DNA of 62,692 nucleotides from Candidatus Paenalcaligenes intestinipullorum (GCA_019120675.1 DWUQ01000152.1:1-62692); one strand, 5' to 3'. Positions 8,358-17,339 are shown, counted from the first letter of the stretch. Notes: generated by a model from the letters alone, not told the origin. Numbers and translations are program-made.

Positions 8358-9449
8358 TTAGGCTGTTGTGGGCAGCGGGAGTTTTTGCTTAGTGTGTTGG
8401 TATAAGACGTGCAATAACATAGGGATGGCAATGCCTAGTCCTATGTAAATGGGCCAGGTGAATTGGCTGTAATAATGGTTTAGGGCTTTGGTGTTATGCA
8501 AGTCCCACAGTCCCAGCCACGAAAATACAATATCCAATAGCACGAAAGCCAGTATGTGATACGACATAATGGGTTTAGATTGTTGGCCTATGCGTCTCAA
8601 GAGGGGGATGTGCTCGTAGTGCGCAATGATTTTTGCTACCGAAAATACCGCTACTATGCCGGCTAATGCTGTGAGTGTTTGGTACGCAAAACCCAGGGGG
8701 TATTTGCTCCAAGCAATCACCATAGGTTCCAGCACATTGTATTGAGACATCACATAGATCACGACAAAAGCGGTCACAAAACCGTATACGCCACTGTGTT
8801 TCATAATCAGGTTTTTGCCTGCATAGCCTAGCAGGAAGAATGAAGCGCCTACTAATATCTGCGCCAGTAGATTGAGATAAAACAGCGTAGAGGCTTGGTA
8901 GAGCTGTGCCACATAGTCCATACCGGCATAGCCCATCAGCAGTGCTGTGATTAACACAGCGGCTTGTCGCCGAACTGGTGAACTGAGTAGCCTAGTGAGC
9001 AGGCTGATGGCAATGAAACAGAGTAGTGACACGATAGCGTAGGCAAATAAGAACCAGCCTACAAAGAAATAGCTACCGCCGTGAAAACCTTGCTCTATGG
9101 GATAGAGTATGGAGTCCAGCACCGTACCACGCCACATACTGGTATAAGCAATAGGGTAAAGCTGGTGCAGCATGGCGAAGATCAGGGCTAGCAGTAGGTA
9201 CACCACCACAATGTACGAGAGGTGTTTTTTGATGAGGTTAACGGAGTGTGATAGCAGGCTTCTGCGGGTATTGAACAGCACACCGCCCAAAAAGAAAAAC
9301 AGCGGCATATGGTAGACATAGGGCTTTAACAACACAAAGGGGTCGCCCGGGTAGTGACCGATCACAACGCTAATAATGCCTAGCGCTTTGACATAGTCCA
9401 ACATCAACGACTCTTTTTTCTTCAACTCCGGTCCCGACAACTGACTCAC
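8358..9449 (-). CDS. Acyltransferase 3 family membrane protein
   Basis: A 363-residue protein with about ten membrane segments. The N-terminal block MLDYVKALGIISVVIGHYPGDP carries the conserved His of acyltransferase-3 enzymes (OatA/WecH type). MPLFFFLGGVLF follows, as is normal in the family. Such enzymes O-acetylate cell-surface sugars at the inner membrane, and the substrate here is unknown. The start is unsure: a GTG at 9449 has a nearby AAAAAGG, while an ATG at residue 16 (MLDYVKAL) also fits the family. No polysaccharide genes lie nearby. Confidence 0.82.
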   Translation of the reverse strand: MSQLSGPELKKKESLMLDYVKALGIISVVIGHYPGDPFVLLKPYVYHMPLFFFLGGVLFNTRRSLLSHSVNLIKKHLSYIVVVYLLLALIFAMLHQLYPIAYTSMWRGTVLDSILYPIEQGFHGGSYFFVGWFLFAYAIVSLLCFIAISLLTRLLSSPVRRQAAVLITALLMGYAGMDYVAQLYQASTLFYLNLLAQILVGASFFLLGYAGKNLIMKHSGVYGFVTAFVVIYVMSQYNVLEPMVIAWSKYPLGFAYQTLTALAGIVAVFSVAKIIAHYEHIPLLRRIGQQSKPIMSYHILAFVLLDIVFSWLGLWDLHNTKALNHYYSQFTWPIYIGLGIAIPMLLHVLYQHTKQKLPLPTTA

Positions 9450-9506
9450 CTTTTTGCTGCGTGCTTGATAACACGGTAACAGCAGGGCACCGCTAAGTAA
9501 AATGAT

Positions 9507-9887
9507 CTAAGGTCTTGTGACAAGTTCTTGGTGTGTATCCACAATCGCACCCGTTAGCTTATGAATTTGCAAGGCTACATGCAGTTCTAGCATGCGGCTG
9601 CTATGGCGCCAAGGGCCTAGCAACGTATCGATTTTTTCTAGTCGTTGTCGCAGAGTGTTAATGTGTATGTATAGTGCATGGGCGGCTGATTTTAGGTTCT
9701 GGCTGTGATCTAAGTAGGTCAGTAGCGTGTCACAAAACAGGCTATCTTTTGCGTGATCCTGCTGTAGAAGTGGACCCAAGTGAGCGTGGATAAACGCCAT
9801 AATTTCACCGTGATCGCGAAGAGGCTCATCAGCGTGTGAACAGAAAAAGCGCTTGCGAGGTTTTGCTTGGGATGAGGGCAGATGTTG
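9507..9887 (-). pseudogene. Truncated PucR/CdaR-type regulator (C-terminal HTH only)
   Basis: The last 97 codons (from an ATG at 9800) read LGPLLQQDHAKDSLFCDTLLTYLDHSQNLKSAAHALYIHINTLRQRLEKIDTLLG, the classic C-terminal helix-turn-helix of PucR/CdaR activators. LELHVALQIHKL follows. Intact members have several hundred residues before this domain. Here the frame runs upstream only to a TAA at 9888-9890, and the extra 29 codons look non-homologous. No ribosome binding site precedes the ATG. I take it as a remnant, although a short DNA-binding protein cannot be excluded. It lies 57 bases before the acyltransferase gene. Confidence 0.68.
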
Positions 9888-10066
9888 TTATCGCGGCCAC
9901 AGAAGAGTCGCTTGACGCACGTCTGAAGACGCGGAAGCGTTTAAACTCTAGGTTCTACGTAATGAGTGTTCCACACGATGTGGGTTTGGTTGAAGCCATG
10001 GATGCGGGTGGCCACCTGAGAACACAGAGGCTTATGCAAATGAGTGCACGGGCTCACTATAATGCA
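9888..10066. other. Spacer without a supported gene
   Basis: A plus-strand frame at 9836-10093 covers this area but has no known motif or convincing ribosome binding site, and it runs into the tRNA-Arg terminator. The minus strand is closed. The spacer may once have held the rest of the PucR-type gene. Confidence 0.4.
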
Positions 10067-10100
10067 CAAGGGGTTAGCTCTATTTTGAGCTAACCCCTTG
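10067..10100 (-). terminator. 14-pair hairpin behind tRNA-Arg
   Basis: CAAGGGGTTAGCTC (10067-10080) pairs perfectly with GAGCTAACCCCTTG (10087-10100) around a 6-base loop. It lies 7 bases past the CCA end of the minus-strand tRNA gene. No long T-run follows, so it could act as a terminator or a 3'-end processing stop. Confidence 0.65.
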
Positions 10101-10107
10101 ATTTGTA

Positions 10108-10184
10108 TGGCGCGGCTGGCAGGATTCGAACCCACGACCCCTTGGTTCGTAGCCAAGTACTCTATCCAACTGAGCTACAGCCGC
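10108..10184 (-). tRNA. tRNA-Arg (anticodon ACG)
   Basis: On the minus strand the 77-nt sequence begins GCGGCTGTAGCTCAG and ends CAGCCGC-G-CCA, with CCA encoded. The acceptor arms GCGGCTG and CAGCCGC pair fully. The anticodon arm CTTGG-CTACGAA-CCAAG gives ACG, read as ICG after deamination. The T arm GTGGG-TTCGAAT-CCTGC fits. It closely resembles E. coli tRNA-Arg(ACG). Confidence 0.97.
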
Positions 10185-10324
10185 TGAAAGAAGTAGAACT
10201 ATAGCACCGTATTTTAAAAGCTGTCAAGTGTAAAAAACTGCTGACGGTGTTTTGGTTCTGGCCTGCTGCAACGGGTGTGTGGCAAGCAGGCAATCCATAA
10301 CTATATAGGGGCCCATACTGGTTG

Positions 10325-10930
10325 TCAAGAGTTAGGGAAAAGTTTTTGTGCGGTTTCAGCAATGTAGCGGCCTTGGTAGCGCGCGCCAGCGAGGTCATTT
10401 TTGGTGGGTTGCCGAGTACCGTCACCGCCTGCAATGGTACTGGCCCCATATGGGCTGCCGCCGATAATCTCGTCCATACGTTTTTGGCCTTCGAAAGAGT
10501 AAGGCAACCCTACTGTGATCATTCCAAAATGCATGAGATTCGTCAGAATGGAGAAGAGGGTGGTTTCTTGGCCACCGTGTTGAGTGCCTGTGCACGTAAA
10601 GGCACCACCAACTTTGCCGCGTAGTGCGTTTTTTGCCCACAAACCGCCTGCTTGATCTAGAAAATTAGCAACTTGTGAGCTCATACGCCCGAAACGCGTA
10701 CCCGTACCAATCACAATCGCATCGTATTCGGTTAAATCTGAAATCTTAGCGATGGGCGCAGGCTGATCCAGCTTGTAGTGTGAGGAAGCAGCTATTGATT
10801 CAGGAACTAGCTCAGGTACCCGCTTAACATCAACATGGGCACCCGCATCTTTGGCGCCTTCAGCGACGGCGTAGGCCAGTTGTTCGATATGGCCATACGA
10901 GGAATAATACAACACAAGAACTTTTGCCAT
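10325..10930 (-). CDS. wrbA: NAD(P)H:quinone oxidoreductase WrbA
   Basis: A 201-residue flavodoxin-like protein. The FMN phosphate loop is in VLVLYYSSYGHIEQLA near the N-terminus. AIVIGTGTRFGRMSSQVANFLDQAGGLW and GGAFTCTGTQHGGQETTLFSIL are hallmark WrbA segments. It reduces quinones by two electrons with NAD(P)H and protects against redox cycling. TGGAG before the ATG is the ribosome binding site. It is a single gene. Family identity is clear from the full-length match. Confidence 0.95.
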   Translation of the reverse strand: MAKVLVLYYSSYGHIEQLAYAVAEGAKDAGAHVDVKRVPELVPESIAASSHYKLDQPAPIAKISDLTEYDAIVIGTGTRFGRMSSQVANFLDQAGGLWAKNALRGKVGGAFTCTGTQHGGQETTLFSILTNLMHFGMITVGLPYSFEGQKRMDEIIGGSPYGASTIAGGDGTRQPTKNDLAGARYQGRYIAETAQKLFPNS

Positions 10931-11084
10931 GGTGACACTCCAAAATAAGAAACAGCTTAAGTGAGAGAAAAGGCGGATGTAGCGTTCGGTTGATCGGTCG
11001 GTCTAAGGAATGATTTTTTATTAGCTTAAACAGCTCAGAAATCAATAGATGCGTGATGACGCCGCGTAGCTAAACAGCTTAGAC

Positions 11085-11633
11085 CTAGCTTAGCTGAAAA
11101 GTGTGCTGACTGTGTGCAATAAGTTGTGCCCGATCGTTGTATAAAGTGCTTTCGAGAAACGATACAGTGCGGCCCTTACGCAGGACGACGCTTTCTATAT
11201 GCCCAGCGTGCGCGACCTCTGTATTTGAAAAGCTAACATGGCTGGCGACTTGGTGCCATGAGCCATGCAGTAGATCGGTCACGATAGTGAGCGCTTGGGA
11301 ACGCGATAACGGCCCAGAAAACCGATCCGTGTGGGGGAAGTGCGCCAGTCCGGTCTGAAAATAAGCCACGGCGTTCATGAGCTGTTGGTAAGCCTGCTGC
11401 TGGTGCGCAGTGCCAAGAAAGGAGGGGACCTCACTTGGAGCCATGTGCGTTGTGGTCGCCTTGCGTGGTGTCGAGACAGCGTTTGAGGTTGGGTAGCGCC
11501 ACTGTACGTGCAGACTTCTGTGCGAAGGTGCGAAAGTCGGCGTCTCAATTTGCCAATAAGCTGGGTTCAGCCCGAGTGCTTCAAGATAAAGTGCAAAAAC
11601 TGTATTCATGGTACGACCATCACAAACACCCAC
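11085..11633 (-). CDS. Uncharacterised protein, hotdog-fold thioesterase-like C-terminal half
   Basis: 182 codons from a GTG, or 174 from the ATG that begins MNTVFALYLEALGL. The C-terminal half resembles PaaI-type hotdog thioesterases: GPLSRSQALTIVTDLLHGSW, then ASHVSFSNTEVAHAGHIESVVLRKGRTVSFLESTLYNDRAQLIAHSQHTF. The N-terminal half lacks the usual HGG motif of that family and is rich in polar, low-complexity sequence. It may be a divergent or inactive member. No good ribosome binding site is seen for either start. The product name is an inference from pattern. Confidence 0.5.
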   Translation of the reverse strand: MGVCDGRTMNTVFALYLEALGLNPAYWQIETPTFAPSHRSLHVQWRYPTSNAVSTPRKATTTHMAPSEVPSFLGTAHQQQAYQQLMNAVAYFQTGLAHFPHTDRFSGPLSRSQALTIVTDLLHGSWHQVASHVSFSNTEVAHAGHIESVVLRKGRTVSFLESTLYNDRAQLIAHSQHTFQLS

Positions 11634-11729
11634 GTCTAAGGGCTATTTTAGGTAAGTGACGCCAACTGGCTGGGTAATTGGTTTTTAACGTTAATGTGTG
11701 CGAGCGAGCGCTTCAGCTTCATATTTAAA

Positions 11730-11762
11730 AATTAGGCCGAGCGCTCTATCCGTTGAACTGGC
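11730..11762 (-). pseudogene. tRNA-like fragment (D arm to anticodon stem)
   Basis: On the minus strand, 11734-11762 contains TTCAACGGATAGAGCGCTCGG, very close to the D arm and 5' anticodon stem of bacterial tRNAs, especially tRNA-Arg types. The similarity ends at an AT-rich stretch and the 3' half is absent. It lies 5 bases past the stop of the adenine deaminase gene. I take it as a tRNA relic. Confidence 0.4.
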
Positions 11763-11766
11763 TTAA

Positions 11767-12825
11767 TTAAGCTTGCGTCGAAGCCTTGTCGAGCTGCTGT
11801 TCGAAATAGTCTAATCGTTCCAAATAGGGCTGTTGTGCCTCGTTGGGTAAAAATGAAGCGGTAATGCTATTACGTGCCAATTGAATAAGCTCAGCACGGC
11901 TGAGGTCTAGGCTCTCAGCCATGACTAAGTAGTTGTCCAGCACGTAGCCACCAAAATACGACGGGTCATCCGAGTTCACCGTAACTTTCACCCCCTGACG
12001 GAGCAAGCGTGCCAAATTATGTTGCCGTAAATCGTCGACGACTTTCAGTTTGAGATTTGAGAGTGGGCAGACGGTTAAAGGCATCTGGCTTTTGATAAGC
12101 GCTTGGATTAGAGCAGGGTCCTCTTCGCTGCGTACACCGTGATCAATCCGATCCACCTTCAGTAGATTGACCGCATCGCTGACATACTGAGCGGGCCCTT
12201 CTTCACCTGCGTGAGCCACCAGCTTAAAGCCAAGCTCTTGGCAACGTTGGTAAACGCGCGCAAATTTTTCGGGTGGGTTACCGCGTTCAGCCGAATCCAG
12301 TCCAATCGCCAGCCATAAATCGCTATACGCTTCACGTAGAGGCAAGGCTTGCTCCAGCGTGTCAAACGCATCGGCTTCGCTTAAATGGCGTAAAAAGCTT
12401 AAAATCCAATAACTGCTGATGCCGAGCTCCGCTTTGGCCTGCCTACAGGCGCGAGCCAGGCCCGCAAACACAGTTTCCATGGCGATGCCACGATGCGTAT
12501 GGGTTTGCGGATCAAACATGATTTCTGTGTGGACCACACCGTCTTCATGAATACGCTGGAAATACGCGTAGGTCATTTCATAGAAGTCGTCTTCGGTGAT
12601 CAAGACCTGAGCACCTGCGTAATACAAATCCAGAAAGGATTGTAAATCTGTAAACTCATAAGCGGCTCTGAGCGTATCGACATCAGCATAAGGTAGAGGA
12701 ATTTGGTTGCGCTGAGCGAGCTGGAAAATAAGCTCCGGCTCGAGTGTGCCCTCAATGTGCAAATGCAGCTCTGCTTTGGGCAGTTGTTGTATAAAAGTAT
12801 GTAAAGAGACTTGTTCAGTGGGCAC
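11767..12825 (-). CDS. Adenine deaminase (adenosine deaminase-like family)
   Basis: I chose the GTG at 12825 because CGGAG lies at correct spacing; the frame also opens with a TTG at 12876. The product is 352 residues. The zinc-binding HxH is in LPKAELHLHIEGTLEPEL, and LVAHAGEEGP, DRIDHGVR and TVNSDDPSYFGG supply the other catalytic and metal residues. Overall it matches the proteobacterial adenine deaminases of the Add family (adenine to hypoxanthine) better than classical adenosine deaminases. It is divergent from a nucleoside/guanine deaminase gene, which suggests a small purine salvage or catabolism unit. Confidence 0.88.
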   Translation of the reverse strand: MPTEQVSLHTFIQQLPKAELHLHIEGTLEPELIFQLAQRNQIPLPYADVDTLRAAYEFTDLQSFLDLYYAGAQVLITEDDFYEMTYAYFQRIHEDGVVHTEIMFDPQTHTHRGIAMETVFAGLARACRQAKAELGISSYWILSFLRHLSEADAFDTLEQALPLREAYSDLWLAIGLDSAERGNPPEKFARVYQRCQELGFKLVAHAGEEGPAQYVSDAVNLLKVDRIDHGVRSEEDPALIQALIKSQMPLTVCPLSNLKLKVVDDLRQHNLARLLRQGVKVTVNSDDPSYFGGYVLDNYLVMAESLDLSRAELIQLARNSITASFLPNEAQQPYLERLDYFEQQLDKASTQA

Positions 12826-12990
12826 AGTACACTCCGGTGCAAGTTTAAATAAACGTGGCAAAGTAAACCCTAGCAAGCGCTATGCAGGCTCTGAATCTAC
12901 TTGCGCTGCATGGGTGTTTTTGTTGTAGGGTAGGGCCGGCCAAGCTTTGGCTTTGTAACGGCTCATTGAAGTTTTGTTGGAGATCAATTT

Positions 12991-13500
12991 ATGTCGAATG
13001 CAGAAACAAATTACTTACAGCGTGCCGTTGAGCTCGCGGCAGAGAACGTCGAAAAGGGTGGCTTTCCCTTTGGCGCGGTATTGGTATCGGACAGCGGCTG
13101 GGTAACCGAAGCGGTCAACGAGTTTGTAACCGATCACGACCCCACTGCGCACGCCGAGATCCAAGCGTTACGTCATGCCGCGCGCGAGCATGGTGACTTA
13201 GCGAAGTTTAACGACCTAACCATGTATGCCAATGGTAAGCCATGTCCAATGTGTATGGCTGCTATGGTTAACGTGGGGGTGAAAAAAATCGTCTTTGCTG
13301 CAGGCGACGATATTGGTACGCCTTACGGCTGGGACACCAGTGCCTCGTACAACAACATGCGCAATGCGTTTGGTGAGCAAGGGGTCGTGGTGGAGTATGA
13401 GCGTGTGGAACAAGCTAAGGATGTGTATCAGCGTTGGTTTGAGTTGAACCCGACCGAAGCCCAAGCGGATGCTGCTGAAACCACAACGTCAGCGTCCTAA
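12991..13500 (+). CDS. Nucleoside/guanine deaminase (cytidine deaminase-like fold)
   Basis: A 169-residue zinc deaminase. HAEIQALRHA supplies the zinc His and the catalytic Glu, and PCPMCMAAM supplies the two zinc cysteines. The N-terminal GGFPFGAVLV and the length fit guanine deaminase-like enzymes (GuaD) better than TadA, which usually has a different C-terminus. It probably deaminates guanine to xanthine. It is divergent from the adenine deaminase gene, 165 bases apart, so both may share control. Guanine as the substrate is inferred, not shown. Confidence 0.8.
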   Translation: MSNAETNYLQRAVELAAENVEKGGFPFGAVLVSDSGWVTEAVNEFVTDHDPTAHAEIQALRHAAREHGDLAKFNDLTMYANGKPCPMCMAAMVNVGVKKIVFAAGDDIGTPYGWDTSASYNNMRNAFGEQGVVVEYERVEQAKDVYQRWFELNPTEAQADAAETTTSAS

Positions 13501-13590
13501 GCGTTGCCGAAACAGTAGCTGAGGCTGGACCGTATTTCAGCTTCAGCTACTGGCTTACAAACCTTAAAACTGAGCCGTCGCCACAGCGGT

Positions 13591-13983
13591 CTATGGATTC
13601 TTAATAAAGCGCTTTGGCATAAAGGCAGCAGCAAAAACTAACAGCCAGCCCGCCACCATCAAGGTGCCGCCTATGGGCGTCACATAACCGAGCCAAGGTG
13701 TGCCCGTCAGCACCAATAAATACAAACTAAAGCTAAATAAGGCTGAACCAATGATGATCACAGGCGCGGCTAAGCGGCCTAAGCGTGGGCTTAGGAAACC
13801 TTGTACAGCGGCCAAGGCTAATAACCCAAGGGCTTGTTTGATTTGATAGTCGGCGGCGGTATGCCAAACCGTTTGCAAATATAACGGTGCGTTTTGAGTT
13901 AATGCGTGTGAGCCCCACGCGCCGGCTGCCACAGAAATCGCAATAAATAACGCTGCAATGCCACATAAAGTTTTAGTTTGCAT
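13591..13983 (-). CDS. DUF423 family membrane protein
   Basis: A 130-residue protein with four hydrophobic segments and the DUF423 (YgdD-like) pattern: a start with GIAALFIAISVAAGAWGSHAL, then TVWHTAADYQIKQALGLLAL, then SLYLLVLTGTPWLGYVTPIGGTLMVAGW. It is a small inner-membrane protein of unknown role. The gene points away from the ABC transporter operon that starts about 120 bases upstream on the other strand. Confidence 0.9.
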   Translation of the reverse strand: MQTKTLCGIAALFIAISVAAGAWGSHALTQNAPLYLQTVWHTAADYQIKQALGLLALAAVQGFLSPRLGRLAAPVIIIGSALFSFSLYLLVLTGTPWLGYVTPIGGTLMVAGWLLVFAAAFMPKRFIKNP

Positions 13984-14105
13984 AAAATAACGACCATTTA
14001 TAAAACAACAGAGCCCCTATAGTAAGCGTAGTGCGTACGGATGAGAACCGTTTCGTTTATGATGACGATGGGTTTAACGGAAGCTTTTTTGATTTTGGGA
14101 ACAGT

Positions 14106-16343
14106 ATGTCGATTTGGCAGCGTATACGGCGGTGGTATCAACCTTTTATTTTGACGGTGTTTGCCATTGTTGCGGTATCAATCGCTGTAGAGCGTTGCAC
14201 AGTTAACGTTGAGCCGATCAATCGCCCTTATTCGGCCGAAGCCGCTGGGGAAAATATACTGTTTACTGCCTTTACTCAGCGCTCGCCTCGGCATTTAGAT
14301 CCAGCCAAAAGCTACACCACAGACGAAACGCCCTTTACCTATTCCATTTACGAACCATTATATGGCTATCATTATCTGCAGCGACCCTATCAACTCGTGC
14401 CGCGTGCAGCCAGCCATATTGCCGAGCCTAGCTATGTGGATGCTCAAGGCCAACCTCTACCAGACGATGCGCCGGGTGAAGCCATTGCTGAAAGCATTTA
14501 CGATATTCCTATCCAAGCAGGCATTATGTATCAGCCTCATCCAGCATTTGCGCGCGATGAGCAGGGTGGGTATGTGTATTGGCCCTTGGCAGAGGAAGCG
14601 CTCGAAGGCTTTTATGCCATTCCTGACTTTGCGCAGATGGGTACCCGAGAGCTTACCGCTGCGGACTATGAGTATGGGATTAAACGCTTAGCCAGCCCAC
14701 GAGTGGCGTCCCCCATTTATACCACCATGGCTGAGCATATTGTGGGCATGGAGTCGTTTAATAAAACGCTAAATGAGCACAATAAAACGCTGCCGCGTGA
14801 TGCTTGGCTGGATTTACGTGAGTTTCCTTTGGAGGGCGTGCAAGCGCTGGATGACCATACCTTACGTATTCGCATCAAAGGTAAATACCCGCAGTTTAAG
14901 TATTGGTTGGCCATGACCTTTACCGCACCCATCCCTTGGGAGGCGGATCGCTTTTATCACCAGCCCGGCATGGCCGAGCACAATTTGTCCTTAAACACAT
15001 GGCCAGTGGGTACCGGGCCGTATATGTTGACCGAGTCCATTTTGAATCGTCGCCATGTGTTGTCACGCAACCCGTATTTCCGTGGCGAGCCGTATCCTTG
15101 CGAGGGCGAAGCCGCAGATCAAGCAAACGGTTTATTGCAAGACTGCGGTGCACCCACTCCGTTTATCGACCAAGTGGTGTTTACTCTTGAAAAAGAATCC
15201 GTGCCTCTGATGGGTAAATTCCTGCAAGGCTACTACGATATTCCTCAAATTGAGCGCTCGGAATATGGTGTGGCGATGCTGGTGGCAGCGGAAGACTCTG
15301 CGGACAAAGCTGAGCTTTACCAAGAGCGGGCGTTAAAGCTGGACACTTCCCTAGAAGCTCAGGTTTTTTATATGGGCTTTAACATGGCCGATCCTGTCGT
15401 CGGTCATGGCGATACCCCTGAGCAGGCGGAACGCAATCGAGCGTTGCGTCAGGCCATTAGTATTGCTATTGATTGGGAAGAGTACGCCACGCTTTTTCAA
15501 GATGGCCAAGCCGAGGCCGCGCACAGCCCTTTACCGCCAGGCGTGGTGGGTTATGAGCCTTTGCCTGAGGGGTACAACCCCGTAGTGTATGAGCGGCAAG
15601 GCGAGCGTATTCAACGACGTGATTTAGACCAAGCCAAGGCTTTGCTTGCTGAGGCAGGCTATCCCAATGGACGCGATCAACAAACCGGCGCGCCATTGAT
15701 TTTGTATTTTGACTGGACCGGAGGGATGGGGGCGAGTGCGTTAATTGATTGGTTCCGTCGACAGCTGCGTGCCATTGATGTGCAGCTTGAGGTACGGGCG
15801 ACTGATTTTAACCGTTTTCAGGAAAAGCTTGAGCAGGGCTCCGCGCAGTTGTTTTTGCTGGGCTGGGTGGCTGACTACCCCGATGCTGAAAATTTCCTAT
15901 TCCAGTTTTATGGTCCCAAAGCAAAAATGCTGTCTGGCGGAGAAAACTCGGCCAATTATCAAAGTGCCGAGTTTGATGCGTTATTTGATCGGTTGCGCTA
16001 TTTGGATGACGGCCCTGAGAAAACCGGCGTCATTCATCAAATGGTGGCCTTGCTGCAAAATGACGCGCCGTGGATGTTTGGCTATTACCCTAAGTCTGGT
16101 TCGGCTGTACAGTCTTGGGTACACAATGCCAAGCCCACCCAAATGGTGCGTAATACACTGCAATACTTACGCTTAGACCCTGCGCAGCGTGTGCAGCGCC
16201 AACAGCAATGGAATGCACCCGTCCTGTGGCCCTTATGGGTAGGGGCGGGCGTGCTTGTGGTGGCAGCGGTGGGTATTTGGCGTTGGCTGCGTCGTCGAGA
16301 GCATCAGCGTCAAGCCGTCACATTGTCTTCGAAGGGGCTATAA
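14106..16343 (+). CDS. ABC transporter substrate-binding protein, family 5, membrane-anchored
   Basis: I chose the ATG at 14106 because it begins a normal signal or anchor segment; the frame opens with a GTG at 14031. The product is about 745 residues, longer than typical OppA/DppA. It starts MSIWQRIRRWYQPFILTVFAIVAVSIAV and has no lipobox, only Cys in ERCTV. The family 5 core includes FTQRSPRHLDPAKSYTTDETPFTYSIYEPLYGY, WPVGTGPYMLTE and LRQAISIAIDWEEY. Near the C-terminus PLWVGAGVLVVAAVGIWRWLRRRE is a second membrane anchor. It should hold peptides for the adjoining permeases while tethered to the membrane. Confidence 0.9.
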   Translation: MSIWQRIRRWYQPFILTVFAIVAVSIAVERCTVNVEPINRPYSAEAAGENILFTAFTQRSPRHLDPAKSYTTDETPFTYSIYEPLYGYHYLQRPYQLVPRAASHIAEPSYVDAQGQPLPDDAPGEAIAESIYDIPIQAGIMYQPHPAFARDEQGGYVYWPLAEEALEGFYAIPDFAQMGTRELTAADYEYGIKRLASPRVASPIYTTMAEHIVGMESFNKTLNEHNKTLPRDAWLDLREFPLEGVQALDDHTLRIRIKGKYPQFKYWLAMTFTAPIPWEADRFYHQPGMAEHNLSLNTWPVGTGPYMLTESILNRRHVLSRNPYFRGEPYPCEGEAADQANGLLQDCGAPTPFIDQVVFTLEKESVPLMGKFLQGYYDIPQIERSEYGVAMLVAAEDSADKAELYQERALKLDTSLEAQVFYMGFNMADPVVGHGDTPEQAERNRALRQAISIAIDWEEYATLFQDGQAEAAHSPLPPGVVGYEPLPEGYNPVVYERQGERIQRRDLDQAKALLAEAGYPNGRDQQTGAPLILYFDWTGGMGASALIDWFRRQLRAIDVQLEVRATDFNRFQEKLEQGSAQLFLLGWVADYPDAENFLFQFYGPKAKMLSGGENSANYQSAEFDALFDRLRYLDDGPEKTGVIHQMVALLQNDAPWMFGYYPKSGSAVQSWVHNAKPTQMVRNTLQYLRLDPAQRVQRQQQWNAPVLWPLWVGAGVLVVAAVGIWRWLRRREHQRQAVTLSSKGL

Positions 16344-17324
16344 ATGCTGCGTTATATCTGTCGTCGATTAGCCTATGGAGTGGTGATTCTTCTAGGGGTT
16401 AATCTGTTAACCTTTTTGCTGTTTTTTACGGTGAATACACCGGATGATATGGCTCGAATGGCGATTGGCGGACAGCGAGCGAGCCCCGAAGCGATTCAAG
16501 TTTGGAAGGTAGAACACGGCTACGACAAGCCTTTGTTTTACGATGCCTCACAAACGGGCAAAGCGGCTTTCACGCACACGATTTTTTATGAGCGCTCGGT
16601 GCCGCTATTACGCTTTGACTTTGGCTTTTCTGACTCCGGCCACGATATCAGCCATGAAATTCAACAACGTATGTGGCCCAGTTTAGCGTTGGTGCTGCCT
16701 ACGTTCGTATTAGGCTTGATGGTATCGGTGGCGGTAGCCTTGCTGTTAGTGTTTGTGCGAGGGTCCAGCTTGGATTTTGCTGGGGTGGTGGCGTGTGTGC
16801 TGCTGCTGTCGATCTCAGGTTTGTTTTATATTATCGCAGGGCAGTGGCTGTTTGCTAAGGTCTTGCGCTGGGTGCCGTACTCCGGTTGGCAAGAGGGCTG
16901 GTTGACCAATGTGCGCTTTTTAATTCTACCGGTAGCGATCGGTATTTTGGCCAAGTTGGGGGCGGAGGCTCGCTTTTATCGTAGTCTATTTCTCGAAGAA
17001 GCTTACAAGGATTACATTCGTACCGCACGCGCTAAAGGCCTAGCTGAGCATTGGGTGCTGCTGCGTCACCTATTGCCGAACGCGATGTTGCCGATTCTCA
17101 CCAGTACGGTTTCTGCCATTCCATTACTGTTTATGGGAAGCCTAATTATGGAGTCCTTTTTTGGGATTCCTGGCTTGGGTAGTTATACCATTGATGCCAT
17201 TAACGCTCAGGATTTATCCGTTGTACGAGCGATGGTGTTTTTAGGCGCCGCCTTATATATTGTGGGCCTAATTCTGGCCGATATTTCCTATACGTTGGTG
17301 GATCCACGTGTGCGTTTTGAGTAA
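16344..17324 (+). CDS. Peptide-type ABC transporter permease (DppB/OppB/YejB-like)
   Basis: A 326-residue inner-membrane permease. MLRYICRRLAYGVVILLGVNLLTFLLFF is the standard first membrane segment. The cytoplasmic coupling loop lies in EEAYKDYIRTARAKGLAEHWVLLRHLLPNAMLPILT, which carries the EAA motif. MESFFGIPGLGSYTIDAI follows, as usual in the family. It begins immediately after the substrate-binding protein stop, so the genes are co-transcribed and probably translationally coupled. Confidence 0.93.
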   Translation: MLRYICRRLAYGVVILLGVNLLTFLLFFTVNTPDDMARMAIGGQRASPEAIQVWKVEHGYDKPLFYDASQTGKAAFTHTIFYERSVPLLRFDFGFSDSGHDISHEIQQRMWPSLALVLPTFVLGLMVSVAVALLLVFVRGSSLDFAGVVACVLLLSISGLFYIIAGQWLFAKVLRWVPYSGWQEGWLTNVRFLILPVAIGILAKLGAEARFYRSLFLEEAYKDYIRTARAKGLAEHWVLLRHLLPNAMLPILTSTVSAIPLLFMGSLIMESFFGIPGLGSYTIDAINAQDLSVVRAMVFLGAALYIVGLILADISYTLVDPRVRFE

Positions 17325-17339
17325 AGGTCTCGTTCCGTC

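Noticed and set aside
10035..10066. TATAAT on the plus strand just before the tRNA-Arg hairpin, read as an antisense RNA promoter
   Set aside because: No convincing -35 element and no product. The hairpin is better explained as the 3' end of the tRNA transcript.
9836..10093. 85-codon plus-strand ORF between the PucR relic and tRNA-Arg
   Set aside because: No ribosome binding site and no recognisable motif. Its end lies in the tRNA-Arg terminator hairpin. Most likely a chance frame.
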